Source of the DNA: an uncultured Robinsoniella sp.
GTDB taxonomy: Bacteria > Bacillota > Clostridia > Lachnospirales > Lachnospiraceae
Direction of reading: 5' to 3'
NCBI GenBank assembly: GCA_900540475.1
Contig: UQGG01000095.1
Location: 1 to 14,332 of the forward strand
DNA length: 14,332 bases
Part shown: in pieces, positions 6,478 to 13,076 of the stretch
How the letters are laid out: every line of letters starts with the position of its first letter
Position numbering within the stretch: the first letter of the stretch is position 1
The notes under the pieces: generated by a model
The model's database searches: none
What the model was told of the DNA's origin: nothing
The model's input: the letters and a program-made list of their open reading frames with translations, nothing else
Made by a program: the position numbers and the translations under genes

Positions 6478-8039
6478 GTTTTATTTCGTACATTCAATTA
6501 AATTATCTGCAAATCATTAGTCTGCTGGTGGAACACATTAAGCTGACAGCAATATCTGTGGGATTGGCTATTTTAATCGGTGTTCCCCTGGGTATTCTGA
6601 TTTCCTATGTGAGCAAAGTGAGCAAGCCCATTTTATCGGTTGCAAATATTGTACAGGCAATTCCAAGCATGGCGCTTCTCGGCTTTATGATTCCATTTCT
6701 CGGCATTGGAACAGTTCCGGCTATCTGCGCGGTTGTACTGTATTCCCTGCTGCCAATTATCAAAAATACTTACACCGGGCTTGAGAATATCAACCCGCAG
6801 ACCTTAGAGGCTGCAAAGGGAATCGGACTTACGCCTTTTCAGGTGTTGACACGGGTACAGATTCCACTTGCCCTTCCAGTCATTATGGCTGGTGTCCGCA
6901 TCGCTTCGGTTACAGCGGTAGGGTTGATGACCATGGCTGCTTTTATCGGGGCCGGAGGACTTGGCTATCTGGTATTTTCAGGAATCCGTACCGTAAATAA
7001 CAACCAGATTCTGGCTGGTGCAATACCCGCATGTATTCTTGCATTACTGGTGGACTTTTTAATCGGCACCGTAGAAAAACTGGTAACGCCGGTCAGCCTG
7101 CAAAAAGGCGATAACAACATCAAGAAAAAACAGCGAAAAATGCAAAAAGGCATACTGATTACAGCCGCAGCAGCAACTGCAGCCATTCTGGTATTTACTT
7201 CTTTTGGAGGTACCTCCAGTGATGGAAGAACCATTACAGTCGGCTCCAAAGATTATACAGAACAGGCTGTATTGGGCAATATGGTTGCTGATTTTATTGA
7301 AGACCGCACCGATATTACGGTCAACCGGAGGGTGGAACTGGGCGGTACACAAGTCTGCTTTGGCGCTATGAAGACCGGGGACATTGATATGTATGTGGAA
7401 TACAGCGGCACGGCATATAGCGATACACTCCAGCATCCGCCAGTCAACGATGTGGAACTGGTCTATAATACCTCGAAAGCAGAACTGAAAGAACTTTATG
7501 ATATTGATGTTCTAAAGCAGATGCAGTTTAATAACACCTATGTAATGGCTGTTACCCAGGAAACCGCACAGCAATACAAGCTTGAAACCATCAGTGATTT
7601 TGCAAAAGTCGCAAACAGCATGAAGTCCGGCACTGTATTTGAATTCTCCAATCGTGCTGACGGTCTGACGGGTCTGCAAAAAGAATATGGATTTACCATT
7701 GGGGAAAGCGTGACTCTGGATGGATCACCCCGGTACACTGCATTGATTAATAAGGACGTTGATATTATTGACGCCTTTGCAACTGACGGTCTGCTGAAAA
7801 AATTTGATCTTAAAGTGCTGAAGGACGACAAAGCCTTTTTCCCTCCCTATTATGCAATGCCGATTATCAGAGGGGAAGTACTGGAAGAATGCCCGGAAAT
7901 TGCACCCCTTATGGAAGAGCTGGGAGGTTATCTGACCGATGAAGTCATGATGGACTTAAATTACAAAGTAGACGAATTGCAACAGCCCCCGGAACAGGTG
8001 GCAAGAGAGTTTTTGGTAAGCAATGGATTGGTTCAATAA
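6474..8039 (+). CDS. Fused permease/substrate-binding protein of an osmoprotectant (QAT-family) ABC transporter
   Basis: A 521-residue membrane protein combining two subunits that are separate in Bacillus OpuC. Residues 1 to about 215 form a BPD-type permease with about five to six helices and the EAA loop at about 111-130 (L-E-A-A-K-G-I-G-L-T). A further transmembrane segment (226-243) tethers an extracellular binding domain (255-521) of the OpuAC/OsmF type. The binding domain starts with G-S-K-D-Y-T-E-Q (257-264), then L-G-G-T-Q-V and D-I-D-M-Y-V-E-Y-S-G-T, typical of quaternary-ammonium binders. The same fusion occurs in Listeria BilE and in EgtU, the ergothioneine permease of pneumococcus. 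The S-K-D-Y-T-E-Q motif fits betaine/choline/carnitine better than my memory of EgtU, but substrate is unresolved. With the ATPase it makes a complete importer. Confidence 0.88.
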   Translation: MSFISYIQLNYLQIISLLVEHIKLTAISVGLAILIGVPLGILISYVSKVSKPILSVANIVQAIPSMALLGFMIPFLGIGTVPAICAVVLYSLLPIIKNTYTGLENINPQTLEAAKGIGLTPFQVLTRVQIPLALPVIMAGVRIASVTAVGLMTMAAFIGAGGLGYLVFSGIRTVNNNQILAGAIPACILALLVDFLIGTVEKLVTPVSLQKGDNNIKKKQRKMQKGILITAAAATAAILVFTSFGGTSSDGRTITVGSKDYTEQAVLGNMVADFIEDRTDITVNRRVELGGTQVCFGAMKTGDIDMYVEYSGTAYSDTLQHPPVNDVELVYNTSKAELKELYDIDVLKQMQFNNTYVMAVTQETAQQYKLETISDFAKVANSMKSGTVFEFSNRADGLTGLQKEYGFTIGESVTLDGSPRYTALINKDVDIIDAFATDGLLKKFDLKVLKDDKAFFPPYYAMPIIRGEVLEECPEIAPLMEELGGYLTDEVMMDLNYKVDELQQPPEQVAREFLVSNGLVQ

Positions 8040-8078
8040 TGGATGGATCTGACGCAATCCGGCAGTGGTAAAAAATCC

Positions 8079-8107
8079 TTGTGACCGGCGCAGGACTATG
8101 CTATATT
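8079..8107 (+). promoter_or_regulatory. Promoter for the BusR-like regulator
   Basis: TTGTGA (8079-8084), a 17-base spacer and TATATT (8102-8107), about 45 bases before the start codon. A direct repeat ATATAATTTAG/ATATAATTTTA follows the -10. No copy of AAAGTN4ACTTT is present here, so the regulator gene appears not to be autorepressed through that site. There is no terminator after the transporter gene, so read-through from the operon promoter is also expected. Confidence 0.6.
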
Positions 8108-8152
8108 AAGATATAATTTAGATATAATTTTATATACAGGAGAATATTTCAC

Positions 8153-8794
8153 ATGGACATAAACAAAAGTGAAAAAGCAGTCCAGCTGCCGGTTTATCAA
8201 AAAATTGCGGCGGATATTGCTGCTAAAATTGCAGAAAGGCAATACCTTGTGGGTGAGAAAATTTATTCCCGCTCAGTGATTGCAAGTCAGTATTCCGTAT
8301 CACCCGAGACAGCGCGCAAGGCAATCTGCATATTGGCAGATCTGGAAATTGTTTCAACAACTAAAGGAAGCGGCGTTACAATTTTATCACAGGAAAAAGC
8401 ATGGCGGTTTTTACAGCAGTTTAACAGTGTACAGACTATCCATAACTATAAAAAAGATTTGCTGGACAATATATCACGGCAGAAAAAAGAATTGGATAAT
8501 CTTACGGAAAAGGTAGAAGCGCTGATTGAAAGCACGAACAGGTTTCAAATGCTGCACCCATTTATGCCCTTTGAATTTGAAATTCTTTCGGATATGCAAT
8601 GTGTGGGAAAGACTTTAGCCGAGTTGCGGTTTTGGGAACACACAACCGCAACTGTGATCGCAATCCGAAGAAATGATAAAATCTTAATTTCACCCGGTTC
8701 CTATGCTACATTAACAGAAAAGGACATTATTTATTTTATTGGCGATGAATTCTCACCGGATCGGGTTAAAAACTTTTTATTGCAGGAAATTTAA
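8153..8794 (+). CDS. GntR-type regulator with C-terminal RCK_C (TrkA-C) domain, BusR-like c-di-AMP sensor
   Basis: A 213-residue regulator with three parts. A GntR winged helix spans about residues 10-80, with S-V-S-P-E-T-A-R-K-A as recognition helix. A charged coiled coil follows at about 95-130 (K-K-E-L-D-N-L-T-E-K-V-E-A-L). The RCK_C domain spans about 138-213, with L-A-E-L-R-F-W-E-H-T-T-A-T-V-I-A-I-R-R and D-I-I-Y-F-I-G. This is the architecture of BusR, which binds c-di-AMP and represses betaine uptake in streptococci and lactococci. It lies downstream of a betaine-type transporter whose promoter carries a bipartite palindrome. AGGAG nine bases upstream supports the ATG. c-di-AMP binding is inferred from architecture and context; another nucleotide or ion remains possible. 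Confidence 0.85.
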   Translation: MDINKSEKAVQLPVYQKIAADIAAKIAERQYLVGEKIYSRSVIASQYSVSPETARKAICILADLEIVSTTKGSGVTILSQEKAWRFLQQFNSVQTIHNYKKDLLDNISRQKKELDNLTEKVEALIESTNRFQMLHPFMPFEFEILSDMQCVGKTLAELRFWEHTTATVIAIRRNDKILISPGSYATLTEKDIIYFIGDEFSPDRVKNFLLQEI

Positions 8795-8795
8795 A

Positions 8796-8827
8796 CACAG
8801 GATACTTAAATCACAGGATATTTTAAG
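8796..8827. repeat. 16-bp tandem duplication in the convergent junction
   Basis: CACAGGATACTTAAAT (8796-8811) is followed at once by a second, imperfect copy (8812-8827, first nine bases identical). It fills the 28-base gap between two convergent genes and overlaps the stop codon of the ABC-2 permease gene. No hairpin or T-run is present, so no intrinsic terminator separates the two transcripts. Confidence 0.45.
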
Positions 8828-9584
8828 TCAAATCACTCTTCATCTTTCTGCCAAATACCAGCGCAGAAGCACAATAAATGAGAAATGCATAAATCAAAAT
8901 GATGCAAAGCGGCTTTGCCAAATCTCCAAAATTACCCAGAACTGCCATTCTGGCTCCATTTACGCCCTGATAAAAAGGTAAAGCATGTGCTATTTTCGTA
9001 ATCGTTCCACCGATCATGTCAATATCCATCCATATACCTCCCAGCATACTGACAACAGTAATAATAATGGAGCATATCCCGGGAGCCGCTTTATCATTTA
9101 ATAAGGTTCCAAAAAACATACCGATTCCGATAAACATAAGGGCGGACGGAATTAACACAAGCAATCCGGCAATGAGATATCCAATATGAAAGCTGTACCC
9201 CATAAACTGACCCATTACGAATCCCACGCTAAAAGTAATGATTATCTGGCAGACAGCGATTATGGAAATCGCCAGGGTGTACCCGCACACAAAATCAATG
9301 GGCCTCATGGGTGATGCATACAGCCGGATTAAAAAAGCAGTTGACCGGTCTTTGGAAACCTGAAGTGCCGTAAACAGCATAATAAATGTCAATCCAAAAA
9401 CCTCAATCCCGGGCAACAGGGACTGGATATGAAAAATCGTCATTCCCGTTTCATTTGGGATACTCCTGTCAATAACCGTCATTACAATCAGCATAACAAT
9501 GGGAAATCCCAGGCAAAAAATATAACTAAGCGGATCCCGCAGCATTTCCTTCACAACTCTTTTCGCAAATACAATACTCCTCAT
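8823..9584 (-). CDS. ABC-2 type transporter permease
   Basis: A 253-residue integral membrane protein with about six hydrophobic segments (about 21-38, 60-75, 100-125, 135-160, 170-190, 225-245), the usual layout for the ABC-2 family exporting drugs, lipids or antimicrobial peptides. It has the typical soluble loop after helix 2, with K-D-R-S-T-A-F-L-I-R-L-Y-A-S-P-M coupling to the ATPase. It is the last gene of the LytTR operon, 21 bases after the ATPase gene, with AAAGGAG before its ATG. The substrate cannot be inferred; clostridial LytTR/DUF3021/ABC operons are commonly tied to antimicrobial or stress response. Confidence 0.87.
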   Translation of the reverse strand: MRSIVFAKRVVKEMLRDPLSYIFCLGFPIVMLIVMTVIDRSIPNETGMTIFHIQSLLPGIEVFGLTFIMLFTALQVSKDRSTAFLIRLYASPMRPIDFVCGYTLAISIIAVCQIIITFSVGFVMGQFMGYSFHIGYLIAGLLVLIPSALMFIGIGMFFGTLLNDKAAPGICSIIITVVSMLGGIWMDIDMIGGTITKIAHALPFYQGVNGARMAVLGNFGDLAKPLCIILIYAFLIYCASALVFGRKMKSDLT

Positions 9585-9605
9585 TATAATCTCTCCTTTC
9601 GCTAG

Positions 9606-10367
9606 TTAAAGCGTGTCTGTTAATCCATTTCCACTATATGCAATCTCATTCTGTGCAATGGAAACAAAAGCATTTTCCAATGAGTCTGCAGCCGTCAGAA
9701 CCTTCAATTCTTCTACACTTCCACAGGCTTTTATCTCTCCGTTCACCATAACCGCCACACAGTCGGAAAGATGTTCCGCTTCCTCCATATAATGGGTGGT
9801 AAGCACAATCGTCACCTCCCCTTTCAATGATTCAATATCTTTCCACAGCTCTCTTCGTGCAAGTACATCAAGCCCCAGGGTAGGCTCATCCAGATAGAGG
9901 ATTTTGGGTGCGGTTATCAGCGCCATCCCGATACTGACTTTCCTCTGCCAGCCTCCGGAAAGTGTCTTTGCTTTCTGGTTTTTCACCTCTTCAAAGGAAA
10001 ACATCTGTATAATTTTATCCACCTGGGCTCTCACTTTCTGAGAGGACAGCCCATAGAGTTCAGCCATAAATTCCAGGTTTTCCAAAACCGTCAGGTTGGG
10101 TGCCACGGCCGTTTCCTGGGTAGAGAGGTTACTGATATTTTTTATTTCATTCATTTCATTTCGAATGCTTTTTCCAAAGATAAATGCGTCTCCGCCCGTT
10201 GGTTTAGAAAGTCCGCTGAGCATCCTGATCGTAGTGGTTTTTCCTGCGCCATTGACACCCAGCAGAGAAATAATACTCCCCTCTTCCACCTCCAGTGAAA
10301 TATCTCTCACCGCTACTTTTAAGCCAAACTCTTTTCGCAGATTCTTTATTACAATTGCTTTTTCCAT
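9606..10367 (-). CDS. ABC transporter ATP-binding protein (partner of ABC-2 permease)
   Basis: A 253-residue ATPase. Walker A G-V-N-G-A-G-K-T-T is at 37-45, the Q-loop at about Q84, the signature at 136-142 (L-S-G-G-W-Q-R), Walker B I-L-Y-L-D-E at 156-161 and the switch His at 192 (T-T-H-Y-M-E-E-A-E). The signature has W where most exporters have Q or M; I recall this variant in clostridial ABC-2 ATPases, so it is probably functional. The protein powers the membrane subunit encoded directly downstream. AGGAG precedes the ATG, and the gene follows the DUF3021 gene by 17 bases, so all four genes are one transcription unit. The C-terminal residues after about 230 are unstructured-looking. Confidence 0.9.
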   Translation of the reverse strand: MEKAIVIKNLRKEFGLKVAVRDISLEVEEGSIISLLGVNGAGKTTTIRMLSGLSKPTGGDAFIFGKSIRNEMNEIKNISNLSTQETAVAPNLTVLENLEFMAELYGLSSQKVRAQVDKIIQMFSFEEVKNQKAKTLSGGWQRKVSIGMALITAPKILYLDEPTLGLDVLARRELWKDIESLKGEVTIVLTTHYMEEAEHLSDCVAVMVNGEIKACGSVEELKVLTAADSLENAFVSIAQNEIAYSGNGLTDTL

Positions 10368-10384
10368 CTCTCCATCTCCTCTTT

Positions 10385-10846
10385 TTATGATTGATTCAAC
10401 TCTTCCAGTTTACGGTTAATTGCTTCAATATCCTGCCGGCAGATTCTGTACTGGATATACCAGCTTATGACATAACCGGTAACATAGCTGCATATAACAG
10501 TGACCGTTGACTGCATGTATTTTCCAAATCCCCAGCAAAACATACTTACCGGAACCCAGACCGCAGCTGTAACAATAAAGTACACAATGCTTTGCTTTAC
10601 CAGACTCCAGCTTTTGATTTCCATTATCTCAGTCCCCATTGAAAACGACATTGCAGTGATGCCGATCAGCAGACATTGTACGCCAAACGCTATGAGATCT
10701 GATGGAAAATGAGCTGCAAATTCCGGAACTACCGGGGCGGTCTTCCCCTCCCCTATTGTAAAGGTCAGCAGAATACCTAAAATGAGATTAATGGTTACCC
10801 CATACGAAAAACTGCACAGTCCTTTATAAATCGCCTTTTTAATCAT
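10385..10846 (-). CDS. DUF3021 family membrane protein
   Basis: A 153-residue protein with four predicted transmembrane helices (about 11-32, 50-72, 84-106, 112-132) and a short charged C-terminal helix facing the cytosol (R-Q-D-I-E-A-I-N-R-K-L-E-E-L). Size, topology and position after a LytTR gene fit DUF3021. In LytTR regulatory systems, such as the HdrRM and BrsRM pairs of Streptococcus mutans, the membrane partner restrains the LytTR regulator. Here it is translated 10 bases after the LytTR stop, with the Shine-Dalgarno GAGGTGA overlapping that stop, which points to coupled synthesis of an interacting pair. The signal it senses is unknown. Confidence 0.82.
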   Translation of the reverse strand: MIKKAIYKGLCSFSYGVTINLILGILLTFTIGEGKTAPVVPEFAAHFPSDLIAFGVQCLLIGITAMSFSMGTEIMEIKSWSLVKQSIVYFIVTAAVWVPVSMFCWGFGKYMQSTVTVICSYVTGYVISWYIQYRICRQDIEAINRKLEELNQS

Positions 10847-10856
10847 TCACTTCACC

Positions 10857-11297
10857 TCATATTCCCAATGCATTTTTGATTCTGGAAACGTATCTTCTGG
10901 AAGCATATGTTTCCGTTTCATTTTTAAAATAAATCCGGATGGTTCCTACCAGGTCTGTGTCCAGCCGTCTAATCTTCCTGATATTAATTATTTCGGAATT
11001 GGATATCCTTACAAAGTGGCTTCCATCCAGAATTTTTTCCAGTTCATACAGCCGCTCTCTCAGCTGATAAGTACCCGTATCCGAGACCGCGAATACTTTT
11101 TTACTCTGTGAATAAATGCGAATAAGAGATTCACATGGTAAGATCTCAGCAGCATTCTTTTCATATCCGGTCAGCGTGAGATTGACCGCCTGACCGATGG
11201 TCCGGACAAGATGGTCTGTTATATGGTTCTTTTCATCACTGCATATATGAATTTCCGGCTGCTTATATTTCTTATCAATCAAAAGTTGTATTTTCAT
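10857..11297 (-). CDS. LytTR-domain DNA-binding regulator
   Basis: A 146-residue regulator lacking a receiver domain. Residues 1-50 form a small alpha/beta region (M-K-I-Q-L-L-I-D-K-K...), and the LytTR domain spans about 50-146, with F-V-R-I-S-N-S-E-I-I-N-I at 95-106 and Y-A-S-R-R-Y-V-S-R-I-K-N-A-L-G at the end. The frame extends upstream to 11399, but I choose the internal ATG at 11297. It has GGAAAGG properly spaced, family members start with this M-K-I segment, and a promoter (11371-11399) sits inside the longer frame. It heads the operon with DUF3021 and an ABC-2 transporter and probably activates it, under control of the DUF3021 partner. Confidence 0.88.
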   Translation of the reverse strand: MKIQLLIDKKYKQPEIHICSDEKNHITDHLVRTIGQAVNLTLTGYEKNAAEILPCESLIRIYSQSKKVFAVSDTGTYQLRERLYELEKILDGSHFVRISNSEIINIRKIRRLDTDLVGTIRIYFKNETETYASRRYVSRIKNALGI

Positions 11298-11311
11298 AGT
11301 TCCCTTTCCAA

Positions 11312-11336
11312 AAAGCGTGTTAGAAATTGCTTTCTC
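11312..11336. repeat. Solo MITE-terminus-like sequence in the LytTR leader
   Basis: AAAGCGTGTTAGAAATTGCTTTCTC matches the reverse complement of the right end of the MITE at 3796-3959 at all but about three bases, with one single-base gap. The second terminus and the body are absent. It lies inside the 5' untranslated region of the LytTR operon and can form small hairpins there (AGAAA/TTTCT; AAAGCG/CGCTTT). It is either a decayed MITE end or a domesticated leader element. Confidence 0.55.
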
Positions 11337-11370
11337 ACAGGCTCCAGATCGCTTTCCTTTGATATCCCGG

Positions 11371-11399
11371 ATTATCCCATTTTCAAATGACAAAGTCAA
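11371..11399 (-). promoter_or_regulatory. Promoter of the LytTR-DUF3021-ABC operon
   Basis: On the minus strand, -35 TTGACT (11394-11399), a 17-base spacer and -10 GATAAT (11371-11376). The -35 overlaps the stop codon of the transglutaminase-like gene (11396-11398). Transcription should start near 11364, giving a leader of about 67 bases before the LytTR ATG. Two of six -35 bases and one -10 base depart from consensus, so basal strength is moderate, consistent with activation. Confidence 0.65.
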
Positions 11400-12451
11400 T
11401 GCTGCTGCGACAACTGGTCGTTTGGAGATGACAAACGGTATAATTCGCCTTCGTTGGCAGCTTCCACAATCACTTCTTCCACAGGTGTTTCCTCAGTAAA
11501 TGCAATCTGGAAAACCGCCTGGGGCCAATTCAGGCTCGTTCTGGCATGTCTGCCTTTCTGCCGTGCCGTCTGTTCCAGCAATAACAGGAGCTCGGACAGC
11601 GTCTCCCTGGTCAGGTATCCGCCTCTCCAGTGAAATACCAGAGGCTTTCCCTTTCTGATTGCCTGTATTGTCCGCTTCGCAACATCCTCTGTTTTTGTAA
11701 AGGAAAGCTTCTTTTCCCGATAGTAGAAATGATTTCCCTCTTTACAGGCAGGCACCTCATAAATCACCGGCTCATGATCCCGGAAAAACTGTTTATCCTC
11801 CAGATTAAAATAGTCATACCGGATTATGCCATCGTGTCCCAGGCTATTGTCAAAGGTTACATCCAACTGATAGTACTTCCCGTCAATTCTGACGATATTC
11901 CAGGCGTGGCGGTACTTAATTTTCTTGTCCGGATTGGCATCAGAGATTGGTATAATACACCAGATTCCCAGAGCATCACAGAGAATTTTAACCGTTTTGG
12001 CAATCCCCTCACATACACCCACTCCCTGTCCAAGGGGACCGATAATCTCATGAGAATATGGCTTTTTCAGTTTGTCGTAGCGTACATTGCTGCATACAAA
12101 GTCATGAATGAACAATTCCTTTTCTAAATCCGTCATAGACTGTGCCTTCCGGATTAATTTTGTTATTCTGGCATTCATTGCCTTTTGATGCTCTTTTATT
12201 TTCCCCTTGTCAAACAGATATTCCGGGACAACCTCCACGTTGCCGGAACCCTGATAGGATCGAAATTGAAGATTTACTGCATAAAATATATCCGGATAAT
12301 CCAGCCTCAGCTTGAAAAAAATCTCTCCCAGTTCCCGGATCTCCAGCCTGGGTACAAGAAATGCAGAATCCATAGCTGTAAGCCCTGCCTTCATTGCCAG
12401 GTATACCTTTTGTTGCATTTTGTTCATGTGATTATAGTAGTAACGCTCCAT
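11396..12451 (-). CDS. Transglutaminase-like (cysteine protease fold) protein
   Basis: A 351-residue protein, cytosolic by lack of any signal peptide or membrane helix. The transglutaminase core shows the full triad: C147 in G-Q-G-V-G-V-C-E-G-I, H182 in R-H-A-W-N-I-V, and D197 in Q-L-D-V-T-F-D. A helical N-terminal part (1-100) and a C-terminal part (230-351) are unassigned. Bacterial members act mostly as peptidases or amidases, and the substrate here is unknown. Two starts compete: 12472 (AGGGG, seven bases) and 12451 (GGAGG, five bases). I prefer 12451 because a TATAAT hexamer at 12474-12479 would place the transcript start downstream of the first ATG. The stop overlaps the LytTR promoter. 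The MerR gene lies upstream on the same strand. Confidence 0.82.
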   Translation of the reverse strand: MERYYYNHMNKMQQKVYLAMKAGLTAMDSAFLVPRLEIRELGEIFFKLRLDYPDIFYAVNLQFRSYQGSGNVEVVPEYLFDKGKIKEHQKAMNARITKLIRKAQSMTDLEKELFIHDFVCSNVRYDKLKKPYSHEIIGPLGQGVGVCEGIAKTVKILCDALGIWCIIPISDANPDKKIKYRHAWNIVRIDGKYYQLDVTFDNSLGHDGIIRYDYFNLEDKQFFRDHEPVIYEVPACKEGNHFYYREKKLSFTKTEDVAKRTIQAIRKGKPLVFHWRGGYLTRETLSELLLLLEQTARQKGRHARTSLNWPQAVFQIAFTEETPVEEVIVEAANEGELYRLSSPNDQLSQQH

Positions 12452-12473
12452 TGTATCCTCCGTATTTTTCATA

Positions 12474-12510
12474 ATTATACCCCTGCATACCGCAGATGGG
12501 TCTGCGGTAT
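12474..12510 (-). promoter_or_regulatory. -10 element and perfect 24-bp dyad before the transglutaminase-like gene
   Basis: On the minus strand a perfect dyad, arms ATACCGCAGA and TCTGCGGTAT around a 4-base centre (12487-12510), lies immediately upstream of GCAGGGG and a TATAAT hexamer (12474-12479). No good -35 exists at 17 bases; the dyad occupies that place. This suggests a promoter that depends on, or is blocked by, a dimeric regulator. The adjacent MerR protein is the natural candidate. As RNA it would be a 10-bp hairpin without a U-run, so a terminator is unlikely. Confidence 0.55.
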
Positions 12511-12527
12511 TGCGTCAATAGAAAGTA

Positions 12528-12545
12528 TGGAACGCTTTTGTTCCA
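12528..12545 (-). terminator. Weak hairpin after the merR-type gene
   Basis: TGGAAC and GTTCCA form a 6-bp stem with a 6-base loop, 12 bases after the MerR stop codon on the minus strand, followed by a pyrimidine-rich but not T-rich stretch. It may give partial termination before the transglutaminase-like gene. Confidence 0.35.
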
Positions 12546-12556
12546 AACTTATGCAA

Positions 12557-12907
12557 TCATCTGATTTTATCCCGGTAAAATGCGATCTTCCCATCCAGAT
12601 TTTTCAGATATTCATCCCATTTTTTCTGTTCTTCCACCACGGATTCCCGATGGCGTATCAATAATTCCATTCTCCCCCCCATAGTTGCATCTCCCTCGTA
12701 CCTCAAGTCCGAATAATGCCTAATGTCTCTTAATAGCATACCCGTTTCTTTCAAACGCTGTATGAATTTTACCCATTCCACATCGCTTTCACAGTAATCC
12801 CGCCGCCCGGCCGAATCCCTCCTTACATGAATCAGGCCTTTCTTCTCATAGTAACGCAATGTATAGGAACTAATTCCGGTGATTTCCGCAAATTCTCCGA
12901 TTGTCAT
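12557..12907 (-). CDS. MerR-family transcriptional regulator
   Basis: A 116-residue one-component regulator. The N-terminal MerR winged helix (1-70) is canonical: T-I-G-E-F-A-E-I-T-G-I-S-S-Y-T-L-R-Y-Y-E-K-K-G-L-I, then R-R-D-Y, with L-K-E-T-G-M-L-L-R-D-I at 52-62. A dimerisation coiled coil follows (about 75-116). The short C-terminus has no metal-binding cysteine cluster (one Cys at about 39) and no drug-binding domain, as in the TipAS-less or aldehyde-responsive groups, so the effector is not readable. AGGG precedes the ATG with a modest spacing. A -10 TATAAT lies about 48 bases upstream (12955-12960) inside a tandem repeat array. Likely targets are its own region, the divergent CMD gene, or the downstream transglutaminase-like gene. 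Confidence 0.87.
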   Translation of the reverse strand: MTIGEFAEITGISSYTLRYYEKKGLIHVRRDSAGRRDYCESDVEWVKFIQRLKETGMLLRDIRHYSDLRYEGDATMGGRMELLIRHRESVVEEQKKWDEYLKNLDGKIAFYRDKIR

Positions 12908-12927
12908 GTCATATCCCTGCTTTCATC

Positions 12928-13005
12928 TTATTTGTACCTTCATTTATGCCTTCAATTATAACTCATTTATACCTTCATTTATGCCTCCAATTATTCCTCA
13001 TATAA
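12928..13005. repeat. Tandem array of about 12-bp units upstream of the MerR gene
   Basis: Read on the plus strand the units are TTATTTGTACCT, TCATTTATGCCT, TCAATTATAAC, TCATTTATACCT, TCATTTATGCCT, CCAATTATTCC and a partial TCATATAA. They also form a higher-order 35-bp repeat (12935-12969 and 12970-13004, 31 of 35 identical). The mean period, 35/3 bp, is close to one turn of DNA. The putative merR -10 lies inside the array. No frame is open across it. It could be a phased operator array, a bent-DNA element, or slippage-prone sequence. Confidence 0.7.
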
Positions 13006-13045
13006 ATCTCAAATAAATTTCATTTGTTTAAAATCAAAAAAGTAC

Positions 13046-13076
13046 TTGACTTAGACTATAGTCTAAATCATATCCT
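13046..13076 (+). promoter_or_regulatory. Promoter with internal 16-bp palindrome upstream of the CMD-like gene
   Basis: TTAGACTATAGTCTAA (13051-13066) is a perfect palindrome lying just after a -35-like TTGACT (13046-13051). The -10 is weak: CATATC at 13069-13074 (17-base spacer) or TATCCT at 13071-13076 (19). An operator in the spacer would block polymerase if bound. The HxlR regulator two genes downstream is the first candidate, the divergent MerR the second; MerR activators favour 19-base spacers. Confidence 0.65.

Noticed and set aside
6474..8039. Naming the fused permease as the ergothioneine transporter EgtU
   Set aside because: The domain fusion agrees, but the S-K-D-Y-T-E-Q region at the start of the binding domain is more like betaine/choline binders; sequence alone does not settle it.
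9608..9621. AAAGCGTGTCTGTT at the end of the ABC ATPase gene as another MITE end
   Set aside because: Similarity fades after the first nine or ten bases and the sequence is in frame with the gene's last codons; too short to claim.
11298..11399. Longer N-terminus of the LytTR protein (180 residues from 11399)
   Set aside because: This interval contains the operon promoter and a MITE-end-like leader; the ATG at 11297 has a proper Shine-Dalgarno and begins the family-like segment.
12487..12510. Intrinsic terminator between the MerR and transglutaminase-like genes
   Set aside because: The hairpin is perfect but no T-run follows on either strand; an operator fits better.
12928..13005. CRISPR array
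   Set aside because: Units of about 12 bp are contiguous, with no spacers and no cas genes.
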